Notes under the pieces: generated by a model
The model's input: the letters and a program-made list of their open reading frames with translations, nothing else
Told to the model about the DNA's origin: nothing
Database searches by the model: none
Program-made: the position numbers and the translations under genes
Shown: positions 33,641 through 46,406 of the stretch, piece after piece
Layout of the letters: every line of letters starts with the position of its first letter
How positions within the stretch are numbered: position 1 is the first letter of the stretch
NCBI RefSeq assembly: GCF_016808095.1
Contig: NC_068976.1
Span: 5,675,001-5,739,000, forward strand
DNA from: Vigna angularis
Taxonomy: Eukaryota > Streptophyta > Magnoliopsida > Fabales > Fabaceae
Length of the DNA: 64,000 nt
Reading direction: 5' to 3'

Positions 33641-34580
33641 ACATCATTTCATAAGCAATAATTTCTTATATCCACTCCAACATTTCATCACATCAACATT
33701 TCATACTCTCTTATCCACTCCAACATTTCATCAAATCAACAATTCATAACCTCTTCTCCACATAACTCAATCATGTTCATTCTCTAATCATAATTTGACA
33801 ATAACCTATTTTGGTGTCAATAAATTAAACATATCGCCAGCTATCATACTTCATATTATAAACTCATTTTTGACCATAACGAGTATAACTCAACATATTT
33901 TCACCAATTAAAGATTCATAGATCAGCCAAAACATTTCATCATATCTTAGCCACTACGTATTAAAGTCTGAACTCAATGTAACGATAAATAAAATATATA
34001 TGAAGTTTTTACCATGATAACTTTATGCATCTCCAATTAACTTATTTTATTTTAATTTCATCCTATTAGAGATCTTTCTTTACCCCAATTGGTCACCGGA
34101 GAGGACCCAGATGTCTGAACGCATCAAACTCACCTTCGACGCCAACACATATGACTAGTCACAACTGACTGGACCAGGCCAGGGCTGCTCTATGATCAGG
34201 GATGTGCCAACTCAGGTTTTTAAGGTTCCTCTATCCTACCAACAAAGGGAGGCTTTCAATAATTAACAATTTATTTATTTAAATTATCTACCTTGTTCGC
34301 TTATGCTCTAAATCTAAAATGCCTAATTTTAATATTTTTACTTCCTCTTACAACAACCTCAAATAGTATCACTACATCTATTTAATACTCATATACAAGT
34401 TATTACAGAATCCTTACTCCAGACCTTCCAACAAGATCAATTTCAGCCAAGAAACTCATTCATTATAGAATTCATACAAGATAATTATAAACAATTACCC
34501 ATAATAAGATATTACTATACATGGTCATAGAAGAATACAATATTTGACAATCATAAGAATAATCTTAATATAAACATTCA

Positions 34581-35035
34581 TGGGAAACAAGAAGTTGAAT
34601 CTGGCAGAGCCGGTTAGACAACTTCTAATCCATCCCAAAATACAGTATAATTAAATAACAAGAACAATACATGTCTGGGGAAATAAGAAGTTGAATCTGG
34701 CAGAGCCGGTTAGACAACTTCTAATCCTTCCAAAAATGCAATAAAATAAATAAGTAAAGCAATAAATAGTTTGGGGAAACAAGAAGTTGAATCTGGCAGA
34801 GCCGGTTAGACAACTTCTAATCCTTCCAAAAGTGCAATAAAATAAATAACTGAAGTAATAGAAAGTTTGGGGAAACAAGAAATTGAATCTGGCAGAGCCG
34901 GTTAGACAATTTCTAATCCTTCCAAAATACAATAAAATTAAATAAGGAAAACAATAGAATGTTTGGGGAAACAAGAAATTGAATCTGGCAGAGCCGGTTA
35001 GACAATTTCTAATCCTTCCAAAATACAAAAAAATA
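34581..35035. repeat. 96-bp tandem array, five copies, with conserved hairpin
   Basis: Units recur at 34591, 34687, 34783, 34879 and 34975, exactly 96 bases apart. Each has an 8-base stem around TCTGGCAGAGCCGGTTAGA: AGAAGTTG/CAACTTCT in the first three units and AGAAATTG/CAATTTCT in the last two. Because 96 is divisible by three, a 129-codon open frame runs along the minus strand; this is an artefact of the period. Confidence 0.95.
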
Positions 35036-35760
35036 AACAACTAATAACATACAAGTGGCATAACATAATCAACATTACATTTTACAACTATCACACTTGG
35101 ATATCAACACAAAGCATACTCTCATTTAAAATTTAAGATCATACAGAAACAAAATACTCCATATTCAAGATATAAGATCAGAAAAGAAAAATATAGTATA
35201 TCCAAGACTCAAGATAATACAAAAGGAAATACTCAAAGTTAGCTCCCCTTACCTCTATTACAGACTTAATCCCCTCGTCCTCTGAAAACGTCCAGAATAT
35301 CCCCTTTGCAAAAATTGAAATTCTTCCAACTCTCTTCTCTCAAAAATTTTCTAAGTTCTTTGGTGTAAATTTTCAGCCTCCCCCCCTTGGCTATTTATAG
35401 CAAAAAAATTTACTATTCATTTTTACTATTCATTTTAACTATTCATTTTTTTATTCATTTTACTATTACAAAAATAATTTTTTTATTTGCAAATTGATAA
35501 ATTCTGATCTCAAGGCTACGTGGAACACTTATCCTTTCCAAAAATATTTTTATTTTTATTTTTTTTTTTTTACTATTCACTTTTTACTATTCACCTTTTA
35601 CTATTCACAATTTACTATTCACTTTTTTTTTTTTTTATCTAGTATTTAACTTACAAATATTTTTCAAGGATCTTACATTTTTCAGGTACGTCACGCTTGA
35701 GATAACCACGTCTCTGCTAGGTAGCATGTGGAATGGCCAAGAATGAACCTTTTTGGATAT

Positions 35761-36038
35761 ATAATCAAAAGAGTGGCTCTAGTTTTTAAAATCCATAATT
35801 ATGAGGCATGAGAAGGAGCTAAGGGGTGTATAAAATCTGAAAAAATTTATTGATGATGGAGAATTTGCATGCAAAGAGATAATGACATGTTTGGGAAAGA
35901 AGATAAAAAAGGTTACCTTGATTGAATAAAAAGGCCATAGAAGAATAAGGCACTATGAAGTGTTTGTTGTTTTGAAAGGTGGGATATGAGAGGAATGTTG
36001 AAAGAAATGGGTGAATCATTAGATAAACAACAAAACTG
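35761..36038. other. Unassigned spacer
   Basis: No gene recognised. The minus-strand open frame at 35819-36019 lacks any known motif. Confidence 0.4.
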
Positions 36039-36267
36039 CACTAGTTATTTGGAAGAAATGGACACACAAAAATTGCTATTGAAAAAACATCACTTTTTAT
36101 ACCGGTTGTGATTACAATCGGTATAAAAAGTGACACTTTTTATACCAATTCTAAAATCGGTATAAAAAATTCAATACTATCTGTACTATTTGTTTCTATA
36201 CCAGTTCTAGAACCGATATAGAAAACTTTATTTAATCGGTGTAAGAAGGATTTCCTGAATTAGTGGT
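36039..36267. mobile_element. Small CACTA-type element or fragment (229 bp)
   Basis: Starts CACTAGTTATTTGGAA and ends TTTCCTGAATTAGTG (reverse CACTAATTCAGGAAA). Inside are four inverted motifs of the TATACCGGTT / AATCGGTATA kind, typical of subterminal regions of plant CACTA transposons. No 3-bp target duplication could be confirmed. Confidence 0.5.
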
Positions 36268-36284
36268 TATTAATTATAAATTTT

Positions 36285-37640
36285 TTTAAGACAAGGTCGT
36301 ATTGAGAATAGACTGTCTAAGCAACTCAGGTTTTGAGGTTTAACAAAAAGTATTAAACGAAATATTGTTGTGTATGAAAAGTTGTTTAAAGTAATAGTGC
36401 CCAATGAAGATAATGTTTGAAGCCAAGATAATAAAATGTTTCTAGACCAAACTATCTAAATGAATTAGAAAATCGTAAATAACATTTGATAGAAAGCATA
36501 TCTCTTTGAAATTATTTAATAGATTGTATGAGCAGAACAAGTTAGCGCCTTATGAAAACAAAAGTTTATCTCTTGTATAACACTAAGGCTAAAAGAAATT
36601 TTTATCAATACAAGTGTTATATCAAGCAAATCTTCTAAAAGAAAACATCATCTGATGAATGACCAATAAATGCTATAGCCTTTGAAAATCTTATGTTGAT
36701 ATCATCTGATGATTATACATGCTATATGTCTTACCAAACGATGCATTTAAGAATGAAATGACAAATGATAAATTGTCTAACGCTTATCAACGTTAAAAAC
36801 ATTTAATGTATGTACTATAAAGAACCTCGATGCTTGTATACTTTGTTCTTTATATTTGTTCATATCAATAAAGAAAAAAAATATGATCAAAATCATCGCA
36901 CGCAAGAAAAATACGTTGTGAAAGAAGAAAAACATTCTAGGAATGTTTTCCTTGAAGCCCTCTACTTTATCACGTCTTACAAGCTCAGTTTCTCTTAAGG
37001 CTATGAGAAAAAGCTCTGAAACCTACAAAGTAAACTAAAGTCTGACTTCACATCTAAAGACTATATGCTCTCCTAAAGTCAATTTCTCTGTATAATGGTC
37101 ATCTTTCGAGAGAAACTATGCATATAGATGAAAGCTTGAAGAGAAGAAGATGATGATAACGCAAGAAAGATAACATAAGAAGATAATCATATAGAAAGAA
37201 AGTGAACTCAAGCTTATTGTGCTCATATATCATTTAAAACTAAGTATCTTCTAAGAGAAAAATCTTAGCAAATATATAGCACTTCATACTGTTTATATCC
37301 TCTCCTTGAGAGTTATCACCTTTATCTTTGATGTTAACACTGTTTGTGTTACAAATTTTGGAGAAGTAAAACTCCTTGAAAAAGATTAGTGGAATCCCAT
37401 AAAAAGAAAGAACTGAACGTAGCTAAAGATTGAGTGAACCAGTATAAAAATTGTATCTTATTGTTTTCATTTCTTAAAAGTTGTTAACAAAGTCTCTTGA
37501 AACATCATCATCCAAATACATTCCTATTTACTTAACTTATAAAACCAATGTCTAAACACCTTATCCTTTTATATATACTTTTTACAAATTTGCTTTGAAA
37601 AAGAATTATAAAAATATTATTCACCCGGTTAGTGTTTTTG
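36285..37640 (+). mobile_element. Copia LTR (SIRE/Maximus-like), plus strand, 3' end truncated
   Basis: AAGACAAGGTCGTATTGAGA and GAGGTTTAACAAAAAGTATT at the start correspond to the minus-strand LTR at 48.54-48.66 kb. Later parts (GAACGTAGCTAAAG, GAACCAGTATAAAAATTGTA) correspond to the other copies. It ends at about TTAGTGTTTTT (37638), directly next to COI1-like sequence. Confidence 0.65.
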
Positions 37641-37699
37641 TGTTTTGAAATTTGTGTGGCTTAGAGTGAAATTTTCTTTCTTGCAAGAATTTGAGAATC

Positions 37700-37895
37700 T
37701 TATGTTTTTAGGAAGGCTCACCTGTTGAGAATGATGGTGACTGGCTCCATAAGCTTGCTTTAAATAATAGACCCTAAATTTTTGCTTGATTGATATTTGA
37801 CAATGTCAGAATCCAAGACCTTGAACTTAGCCAGAAATTGTCCCAGCTTAAACTTAGTGAAAATTACTGATTGTGAAGTATTAGATTTGGGAGTA
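37700..37895 (+). pseudogene. COI1: Fragment of the jasmonate receptor gene COI1 (F-box/LRR)
   Basis: After a splice-acceptor-like TTATGTTTTTAG the plus strand reads EGSPVENDGDWLHKLALNN, then in other frames TLNFCLIDI, NVRIQDLEL and LARNCPSLNLVKITDCEVLD. These match, in order, one LRR stretch of COI1. A small deletion after ALNN and at least two frameshifts plus a stop break it. Only about 60 codons remain. COI1 binds jasmonoyl-isoleucine with JAZ proteins in an SCF ubiquitin ligase; this fragment cannot. It abuts the end of a copia LTR and may have arrived by retrotransposon or DNA-element activity, or be the last trace of an old duplicated gene. Confidence 0.75.
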
Positions 37896-40376
37896 TTTGA
37901 TATTTACGATTATAATTCATATTATAATTGCACCTGAATGATGCAAAAGAAGTTATTAAAATTAGATTATCTTGTTTATGTGATGACATTCAATACATAT
38001 GCAGATCCTGCTATATTTAATCTGTCAAGGATACTCATCTTCACTGTCTTGGGAGTCAATGGCCACTCTTCATTTCAAATTGCTTGGAGAAATTCCTTAA
38101 TGCAAGTTATAAATAGTAGAGAACACCCACGGGTGCTGTTGTATATAATTAGTGTTTTTTTCTTTGTATAATATTTATTAATATGTCTAACAAACAGTTA
38201 GACCAATCAATAAATTGTATACTTTGGTTTATTTAGTGTGAATAAAATTATTCCTATAACGGTGTGTAAAGCCAATAGTATGTTTATGGAAGTGTAGAAA
38301 GAAATTGTCCATGACTAAATACTTGATTTCATACTGCACTCTTATTGGGTTAAATACTTGGGTCTCAATTCAAATTATATAGGGCGTTTTATTCTGCATC
38401 TCCAAGTTATTGAAAATATCTTCAATGATTTCCTTCCTTTTATATATTCTACATCTCCAATGTGTCATGGGATGTGAGCTTGAGAGATGCTGGGGTTATT
38501 TGTTCATGGAGAGGTTTTCGAGGGAAGAGGTGGTGATTCTCATGAGATTCACCGCATTGAAAACACTGTTGTACTTAGGTTTTTATTGGATTTCGAATAC
38601 GTTAAAAATCCAATCAAATTTTAAAATATGATAGAAATATCCAATTAAATTTTGAAATTTGATGAAGATTCCAGAGTGAAATAGATTTTAAAATCTAAGT
38701 GAGAAAAATATCCAATATATTTTGAAATCCAATCGAATCTTCGTTAGATTTTAAAATTCGATCTGATTTCAAAATTCAATGATGATCTAATCGGATTTCG
38801 AAATTTATGGAGTATTTTGCGCGATATAATAGCTATTTTAACAAAAATTTGAGGTACAGAATGAAATCCTTAAAGATGCATAATGAAACGTCCTATAAAT
38901 TATTGGATTTTTCTACACTAAACCATTGTTTTTTCACTAATCAATTCAAATTATTGGGTTAAACACTAGTCAAGCCATAGTTTTTTGCACCCCATGTTTT
39001 CTTGTTGCACCCCATGTTTTCTTAATGCAAATGGTTGTTTTACCCATATAATTTTTTTTGATAAAAGTCTAAATTATTTTCAAATCCAAAAATATATTTC
39101 AGATTGAAAAATCTAAAATATGTTGGAAAAATAATATATTTCAAATTTTACAATACAAATACATTTTAAAAATAATATATTTTAGATTATGCAATTCAAA
39201 ATATATTTTTATATTTTTCAAATGAAAATATATTTAGATTATACAATTTAAAAAGCAATTTATTTTAAATTATGTAATTCAAAATATATTTTTAAATTCG
39301 AAAATACATTCAAAATTACAAAATATTGAATGCATTATTTTTTTTCCACTGCATTCTGGATTGTGTTTCTTTTATTTCTCCGTTGCTTCATTCATTTATT
39401 TTGCACCCTCTCACATAAAAAGACACCCAACTGGTATTTTAAAAAAATATGAGGGGGTGTTGCAAGGAAACATGAAGTGCAAGAAGTAATGGCCCACTGG
39501 TCCCTTTTAGAATCTTGTTTTCAAACTTTGTTCGCCTTCACGAAGAAGATTGCCCTAACAACAATTTTAACTAGCATAGAATTTTTTTTATTCATAAAAT
39601 CGTTCAACCTGAATATGATTGTTTCTGCATCCTAAACATATTTATTGCATCACCTCTCATTCACTTTGAAATACACTTTTCAAGCATTCATTTTAAAATA
39701 GATTTTTCAGAACGTTAAATTTTATTCTAAAACGTTGATTCCAAAATAATTGAGATTATAAAAAGTTTCATATTTTGTTTGACTTTTTTCATAAATTTTT
39801 ATAAAAATCCATAAGAAATGGGTTTTCTGATGTGAATTGACAGAAAGAGTTGTACAAAGTATGAAAAATTTTAGGAGGAGTAGTTTAGGAAATATGTAAC
39901 TTACAAGAAGTTTGGTCCATAAGACACTAAAGAATTAAACTCACTAAACATAGATATGGTCAGTATTATTTGTTTTCCTTGGAATGCAAAATGATAAATT
40001 AAATCAAGCTCATATGCTTTACCTTCACGCCAAATAATTGACCATAGAAAGATGTTGGGAATATAAGTGTATATGAAGTTGCTTAAAGGAGAGGATGGTG
40101 TCTGAGATTGTAGCATGTGGCCAACCCACACTCAAAGTAAACTCAAAAATCTTTGCATCAAATTTTCATATACCCTTGCTGAAGGAAGATAATGTACACA
40201 ATCCAAACCTTTTCTATTTTAAGAATAAGATCCTAACTTCAAAGAAATAACAACGAAGAGAAGATAATAGTCTAAAAGTGTCATTACAATGGTTTCTAAT
40301 GGAATAAAAGTTATACATCTTTCTTATTCACGTCATTTTTATCATTACTTTTTGTCCTAATTTAAGACACTGTGTT
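37896..40376. other. AT-rich intergenic DNA with low-copy repeats
   Basis: No gene recognised. Repeated AAATCCAATCAAATTTTAAA variants lie at 38585-38810. TTGCACCCCATGTTTTCTT is duplicated in tandem at about 38984-39020. AATATATTTTAGATTATGC variants lie at 39080-39320. Short open frames (37938-38171, 38410-38631, 39901-40131) carry no known motif. Confidence 0.5.
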
Positions 40377-40500
40377 TATTTATTTATTATTTATTATAAT
40401 TATTATTATTATGATTATATTATTATTATATTATTATTATTATTGTTGTTGTTGGATTTATTACTATGGGTGTTGGATTTATTACTATGGGTGTTGTTAT
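40377..40500. repeat. (TTA)n microsatellite and 25-bp duplication
   Basis: An impure TTA/TTG run at 40377-40450 is followed by two copies of GTTGGATTTATTACTATGGG at about 40450-40495. Confidence 0.9.
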
Positions 40501-40919
40501 TATTATTTTGTTAATTTATAATAAGATAAAAAGAAAGTGTGTTATAATCAAAGTTCAGTCCATGTAGCCTTCACATGGCTAAAAGTAATGGAGAGCAGCT
40601 CAATTGGTCAAAAGTGCGTCAAGTTTCTTTCACACACTTGTGATTAAATATACATATTCATGAAGTTATCTTCTTTGCTAAACCTTAAAGGGTAACGCAG
40701 TTTCTGAGATCTAGTTGATCCCAAATTTAAATATAATTAAATATATCATTGGATAATAATTTTCTTACATGATTGAGTGTTAGATACTTTATGTTACCAA
40801 TTATAGGATTATCAATATACTTTATTTTAAGAATTCAAGTATGCGTGATAACACTATTTTTACAAATTTTTTCTTTATAAAATTGTCGTTTTATTTTTGT
40901 TTAGGTTTTATTTGAACAA

Positions 40920-42650
40920 TTTTTAGTCACACAAAAGTCAATAAACCTAGTCCCCACTAATGTAGTATAGAGTTCACTAGGGATCAATTCCTGGACTTGG
41001 CAAAATCAAGTTTAAAAAATATAGAATTAAATCCTAATTTTATTAAAACAAAGTGGGAAAAGAAAATATAAAACTTTAATCTAAAATATGAATCTAACTA
41101 GTAATGCATGTATCTAACTAAAACTAATGATTGAATGAATGAAGAAGAATAACATTTGTGATGAAACAGAAACTATGTAGAAAATAGTTGCATTGCTAAG
41201 GAAGAAATAACGAATGATGCATGGATGAGTAAATGAAAAGAAAGGAAATTAATTCATGACTTCTATCCTAAAATGATATACTAATGCAAATAATGGAAAC
41301 TACTCTAATGATAGTTCATAAATCAGTATTAGAACCTAAAATAGTATTCTTATCACACTATGTAATTAACAATGGAGAGCATAATATAAAACGAAATGTA
41401 AAATGCGACATTGAAATAGCTAAAATGAATGGTAAAAGAAGTAACATATGACAACCGAAAACAGAAATGAGAAATATAAACCTAAGTACGTATAATGAGA
41501 ACAACTCAAAAATAAAGTAAAGTTCAAACACAATTTTGGCATTAGGTTTAATTTGAAACTTTAAAGCATACTATGTCTCAAGAAGACATCTTGGAAAAGT
41601 AGGCCCTCTTTGGGGTCGTAAGGTACCTCAATCAAATACCACTAATATGCACAGTTTCCTTTAAATCTCAAATCAACCCCAATTGCCTAAAATTGTACTT
41701 TCTCTTACACTATAACAAATTACCTAAAACAATTGTTGAAATCATAAAGGGGCAATGAACAAACCTAAAGCAACTCAAAATATACAACTAAAATGTAAAA
41801 TCGCCGAATGATAAGGCAGGGAAATAAACTCGAATGCAAGAAACAATTAAAAAGAAAAATTGTAAAATTGGATCAAGAACACTAAAAGTAAACATCAGAT
41901 TTCAATTAAAATTCAAGAACAAAGGTACAAGTTACCATAATCACCAAGAAACTCACGGCCTGTCACCCTCATGAGATCCTTTGAAAAATCCAGTGAAGAA
42001 GAAGTAATCTTTATGCTACGAAAGCTTTGAAATCTAAACTAAAGCAAGAATTTGGAAAAGGTAAACCTAGTCTAAGTAGCGTTTGTCACCCACTACCCGT
42101 CTGTTCTATATTACAATACTTCCCTTTATATAGGGAAAGTCAGAAAAGGAAAAGGAAAGAAAGAGGGAAAAGGGGGAAGAACTGAGTAACAGACTCTGGA
42201 AGATTCTCTAGCATCCTTCAACGAACTTTGAACTGCTTTTCTTTTTCAATCATTCTAGCTCATCACGCTTCATCAGACTGATCATTCTCATGGCCGATTA
42301 GTTTCTAGGCCTGCTTCTTTTGGTTCGCTTCTGGTCAGGATCGTGAGCTCGAACCTCTCTTCTCTGCTGGACCACGAACCCTAGCGATGGTTGAGAGAAT
42401 TGGGGAAAACCCTAAATGTTTGATCGAGCCCTCTTTTGCACAACTGAAGCTCGAGAAGGATCTCCTCAGTTTTGGCCAACAGTAGCATGAAACGTTGTGT
42501 TTCATTAAACCAGCAAAACGCACAACTTCAGCCCATTCAATTCAGCCGAGTCTTTCAAATCAGCGTCAGCCTAGATTGCTTGGCTCAATCAACACATTCA
42601 GCGCAACCATTCCATTTCAGTCCAATGCCTTCAAAAACTTGATCTTGTAG
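40920..42650 (-). mobile_element. Gypsy (Athila-like) LTR, minus strand
   Basis: On the minus strand CCCTATATAAAGGGAAG at about 42130 is a TATA box. Farther along, GTACCTTACGACCCCAAAG and, near 40980, GAATTGATCCCTAGTGAACT occur; I associate these blocks with Athila/Calypso-like LTRs. No coding sequence or second LTR is seen. Boundaries are approximate. Confidence 0.45.
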
Positions 42651-44332
42651 AAAAAAATTAGGAGTTTAAACTGCGAAAAGAAAAGCTAAAAGCTCAAAAA
42701 AAATTATTTATTTTTCTAAATATTTTTATCTAAAATTAAAATTTATTTAAAAACCTATTTATTTAACTAAAAAGAGAAAATTAACACTATTTTTACAAAA
42801 ACCTATTTTTATCCTAATTACTCTTGTGTGGCCACGTTAATAATTGTGTCTAATTTCATTTTGTAATTTTAATTGTTTTAGTTTTGGGTCAAACTCTATG
42901 ACTTTGGATCCATTTTCGGTCAACATTTAGGAGAAGCCCATTAAAAGGGCATTTTTGTAATTTGAGGTCTATAAACCGCAAAATCAGATTTCACTTCTTT
43001 CTCTCCCCTCTCATTTCCGCTGTGTTTGCATGAACAGATTTTACTGTTCATGCGAACTTGCGAGCGAGGATAACAATTTAAATTGTGTTCGTTTGGTGGG
43101 ATTTGCAACGATGTAATTAAGCTGATTTGCGAGATACACTCGTTTTCGGTTCCGCGCTATCATGGTGAGATTTGCAGTGATTTGAAGTAAAATCTCATGT
43201 TTGCCCTCATTAGTTTTTAAAATATCCATGGTTGAAAATTAAGAATGAAGATGGGAAAGTCACAAAGCATAGCGTATTCGGATACAAGGAAGAGGTATTC
43301 GGTTCCGCAACTTGCAGCAAAAGTGAATCAGGGTGTATTCGATTCCTTTTAATTTGTATTCGATCCCCTGTCCTGTTCGGTTCCCAATCTATTTTATTCA
43401 ATTCCTAACTCCTATATTGGCAAGTATTGGGTTGGATGCATCATCATATGGCAACACCAATTAGGGTTCTCAAACTCTACATTCATTTTTATTATACATT
43501 AATATTTATTATATTAAAAAGATAATATTATCACAATCAAGATTAATAAACGGCTGTTGCTTCCAACATGACACCTTCAAATAAATTTTTTTAACCAAGT
43601 CCTCCATAGCTAAAAATGCTCCACAAATTTCCTTCAATTTTAAGAAATACGTGGATGGACTTTTAAAATTAGTTTTTAGATAAAAAATTAATGTAAACAT
43701 TTTTAATAATTAATGTTAATTTTTTATTCTTTATAAACATTTTTACAATTAAATATAACATTAATAAATAACATTTTATATTACTTTTATAACTAGGGGT
43801 ATTTTGGTAATCTTTAATTTCTACCAATTAAACTAATCTTTTAAATCTATCACATCAATCAAATCCTACACTAATTCTCACAAACTTTACCCTCAAATCC
43901 ACTCTCAATTACCCATAAATCCACTCAAAAAAACAACATTAAAATTACTCTCAAATTCACTCAAATCCATTCAAATCATCTCTCCCAAATCATCTCTCTC
44001 AAATCTATCTAAAAGAACACAGCCTTCACGTTTTGGCTTTAGGTCTTTTGCAGCTTGGGGGCGTTTTCTTCTTTTCCCTTTTTTGGGGTTTTAGGTTTTG
44101 TTCTCTTTTCCTTTCAATTAATGTATGAATCTCGTTTTTAATTTCAATTGCAATTTCAATTTCGTTTCTTGCTTTCATTTCTATTTCTAGTTTTGTTTTA
44201 ATCTTGCCATTTACGTTTTAGACTTTCAATTTTATTCTTCCATTGCAGTTTGCGTTTTGCCTTGTTTATGTTGCGTTTTGCTGGTTTAATTTCTGTCTTT
44301 TGATTCTGCACGTTTTTCCTTTTGCTGCATTG

Positions 44333-44690
44333 ACTGTTAGAACCCTTCGGTCACTATTAGTACCGTTCGGCTTCTAAATCTTCCTTTCTGCTTATCTTAT
44401 CCCCTCCCTCATACCGGCTGTACTAATTTGTACCGTTCAGCTTCAAACACACTTCACTGTTAGAACCGTTCCGTTCACTATTAGTACAGCTTGGCTTTAC
44501 TAATTTGTACCGTTCGATTTCTAACTCTTCGTCCCTTCCTTTCTTTTCCTCTCCCTTATTCCAGCTATACTAATTTGTACCGTTCAGTTCCTAACACACT
44601 TTACTGTTAGGACCGTTCAGCCTCACTGTTAAGACCGTTCGGCCTCACTGTTAGTACTGTTCGACCTCCCTAATAATACTGTTCAATTTC
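44333..44690 (+). repeat. Degenerate array of (A/T)ACCGTTCGG motifs
   Basis: About ten variants of TAGTACCGTTCGGCTTC / GTTAGAACCGTTCGG alternate with CACTGTTAG over 350 bases. Spacing is irregular (20-60 bases). Confidence 0.85.
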
Positions 44691-44929
44691 TCATTTTTGC
44701 TCCAGATTTTATGTCTACATTTACTTCAATATTTTCAATTCTGTTTAGTTGTGTTAATTTCGTTTTAATGTTAGCTTAAGTGTGCTTGGTTGGTCATTAG
44801 CAAAATTGCTTCGTTTTCCTTTTGATTGTTGGTCTTTCATGGTTAGTTACCTAATTGTATTTAATCTTTGCTTAGTCGATTAAACCGCATTTGCTTAATC
44901 TATGGCAATATGGAAATGATTAAATGGGA

Positions 44930-45265
44930 GCATTGCGTTTGCTTAATTCACTTTTATGAAAGCATGATTGATCTTCGCTTAGTTGGTTAATTCATGTTGG
45001 ATTAGGGGTTAGAGGAGTGAGTGATTGTGTTGGACGTGTGATTTTGCTGCTTTGATTTGGCTCAACATTCTATATGTTTTGTGCTTGCGATTGGTTATAC
45101 GCTTAGTTTTCTAATTGGTGTTTAATCTTCACTTAGTTGATTGGACTATATGATGCATAATTGATTGAACTTGTGCATTGCATTCGCTTAGTTTGAAATT
45201 ATGAAAACATGGTTAGTCTTCGCTTAGTTGGTTAACTTGTGTTGGATTAGGAGTTAGAGTAATGT
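44930..45265 (+). repeat. About 240-bp period duplication
   Basis: The block with CTTCGCTTAGTTGGTTAA and TGTTGGATTAGG(G/A)GTTAGAG occurs at about 44972 and 45216 with about 80% identity. Confidence 0.75.
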
Positions 45266-45512
45266 TTATTGCTAATATGTGATTGAAAGCATTGTAATTG
45301 GACTAGTGACCAACTGTTTTTAATAACTGTTTAATATGCATTTCTTGTTGAATTAATTTTATTTAGCACAAATCTTCACAACCTCCCCCATTTTGTGTTT
45401 GAACCTTTGATAGAGTAAGTTGGTTCTTGAGAGATGACATAGGAGTCACTTCCTAGTATTATACTACACTTAATTGTATATTAATTTGATTCGAGTACGA
45501 CCTCGATCAAGG

Positions 45513-46406
45513 GTCAATTTTGACTTATGGTTGAGATTGAAGTATGAGTGTGTGTTGGGGTGTACCTGAGTATGTGGTTGATGAGCATAAGACATGGGAG
45601 ATTAGTTTACTTGTTGTACCTAGTAAATCTTGAGACTATCTATTGGTAAGTGCTTCCTTTGGCATTGATTGTTGAAAAAGGAGGGATATTCCCTTTGGCA
45701 TTGGTTCTTGAAAATAGAATGGTGTTCTTTTTGGCAAATAGTTGTAGAAAAGAAAATGGTAATCGAGTATTGAATCTTCTTTTGTGGGGGCATAAATGTT
45801 TTGCCTTGAGTGATAGGGGAACAAGTCCAAAGCTAGAAGAGGAATGACTCGAGTATGACTGTAAGGGAGGGTATAGATGGACCTGTAGAGGAGGCTACAA
45901 GTGGGTGAGGTAGGGTACATGGTGGATTTCTTGGTTTGGTGATGCTCATGGTGTTGGTCATGATTGGGATAGTCATAATGGTGATACCTCTATGATGATG
46001 ATCATTGTGTCGAAGATGCTTCTGATTATGTTGTGTTGATAGTGGTGTTACTATAATGGTTATAGTAGGTAACTAGAACATGTGTTAATGAGTGGATAGA
46101 CCAAGGGTCTAGGTGTAAGTTGTTAGTGACGACATCAATGGTTAAAGTTCAAGGATCAAGGATCGGGAGTCGAGAATCAAGGATCGAGGATCGAGGATCG
46201 AGTAATTCATTATGATTGAATTATTTATGTTACAGGATTAAGAATCCTATTGTTATTCTAGTACTATGTATGGGGTGGTTGTTTATGGTTGATATAATTA
46301 GTGTGTTTATATCTTATAATTATGATTGTTTTAATGGTAGTTTACCCTATACGTGTTTGTGTTTGTGTGTTGTGAATGATGTTATCAATAATGATCATAT
46401 AATATG
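45513..46406. other. Unassigned sequence with GATCGAGG repeats
   Basis: AAGGATCAAGGATCGGGAGT followed by GGATCGAGGATCGAGGATCG lies at 46147-46203, a short array. The rest is probably retrotransposon DNA without readable coding sequence. Confidence 0.45.

Larger units (their letters stand above)
32904..35760 (-). mobile_element. Large (about 2.8 kb) LTR, minus strand, with two hairpin arrays
   Basis: The plus-strand left edge TGTAACACCC gives a minus-strand LTR end GGGTGTTACA. On the minus strand GCTATAAATAGCC at about 35395 is a strong TATA box, followed by a purine-rich leader with a splice donor (GAG|GTAAGG near 35255), so transcription runs toward lower coordinates. No coding region is attached. 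The right edge, near 35760, is a guess. It is inserted in the 3' end of the copia LTR. Family not determined (Ty3/gypsy likely). Confidence 0.6.
42820..45512 (+). mobile_element. Long LTR-like region (Athila-like end), plus strand
   Basis: The end region TGATTCGAGTACGACCTCGA (about 45490) resembles the 3' end of Athila-type LTRs. It contains degenerate GTACCGTTCGG repeats (44330-44690) and a duplicated block (44930-45265). A possible small DNA element with ends TTGTGTTCGTTTGG (43083) and AGAACACAGCC (44024) may be nested in it. There is no protein-coding sequence. Confidence 0.4.

Noticed and set aside
34651..35040. 129-codon open frame with a 32-residue repeat
   Set aside because: The 96-bp tandem period keeps the frame open; there is no homology, start context or splice context, and it lies in an LTR.
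43078..44024. Possible PIF/Harbinger-like element with ends TTGTGTTCGTTTGG and AGAACACAGCC
   Set aside because: The ends resemble each other, but no TWA target duplication or other support could be found; mentioned only within the LTR entry.
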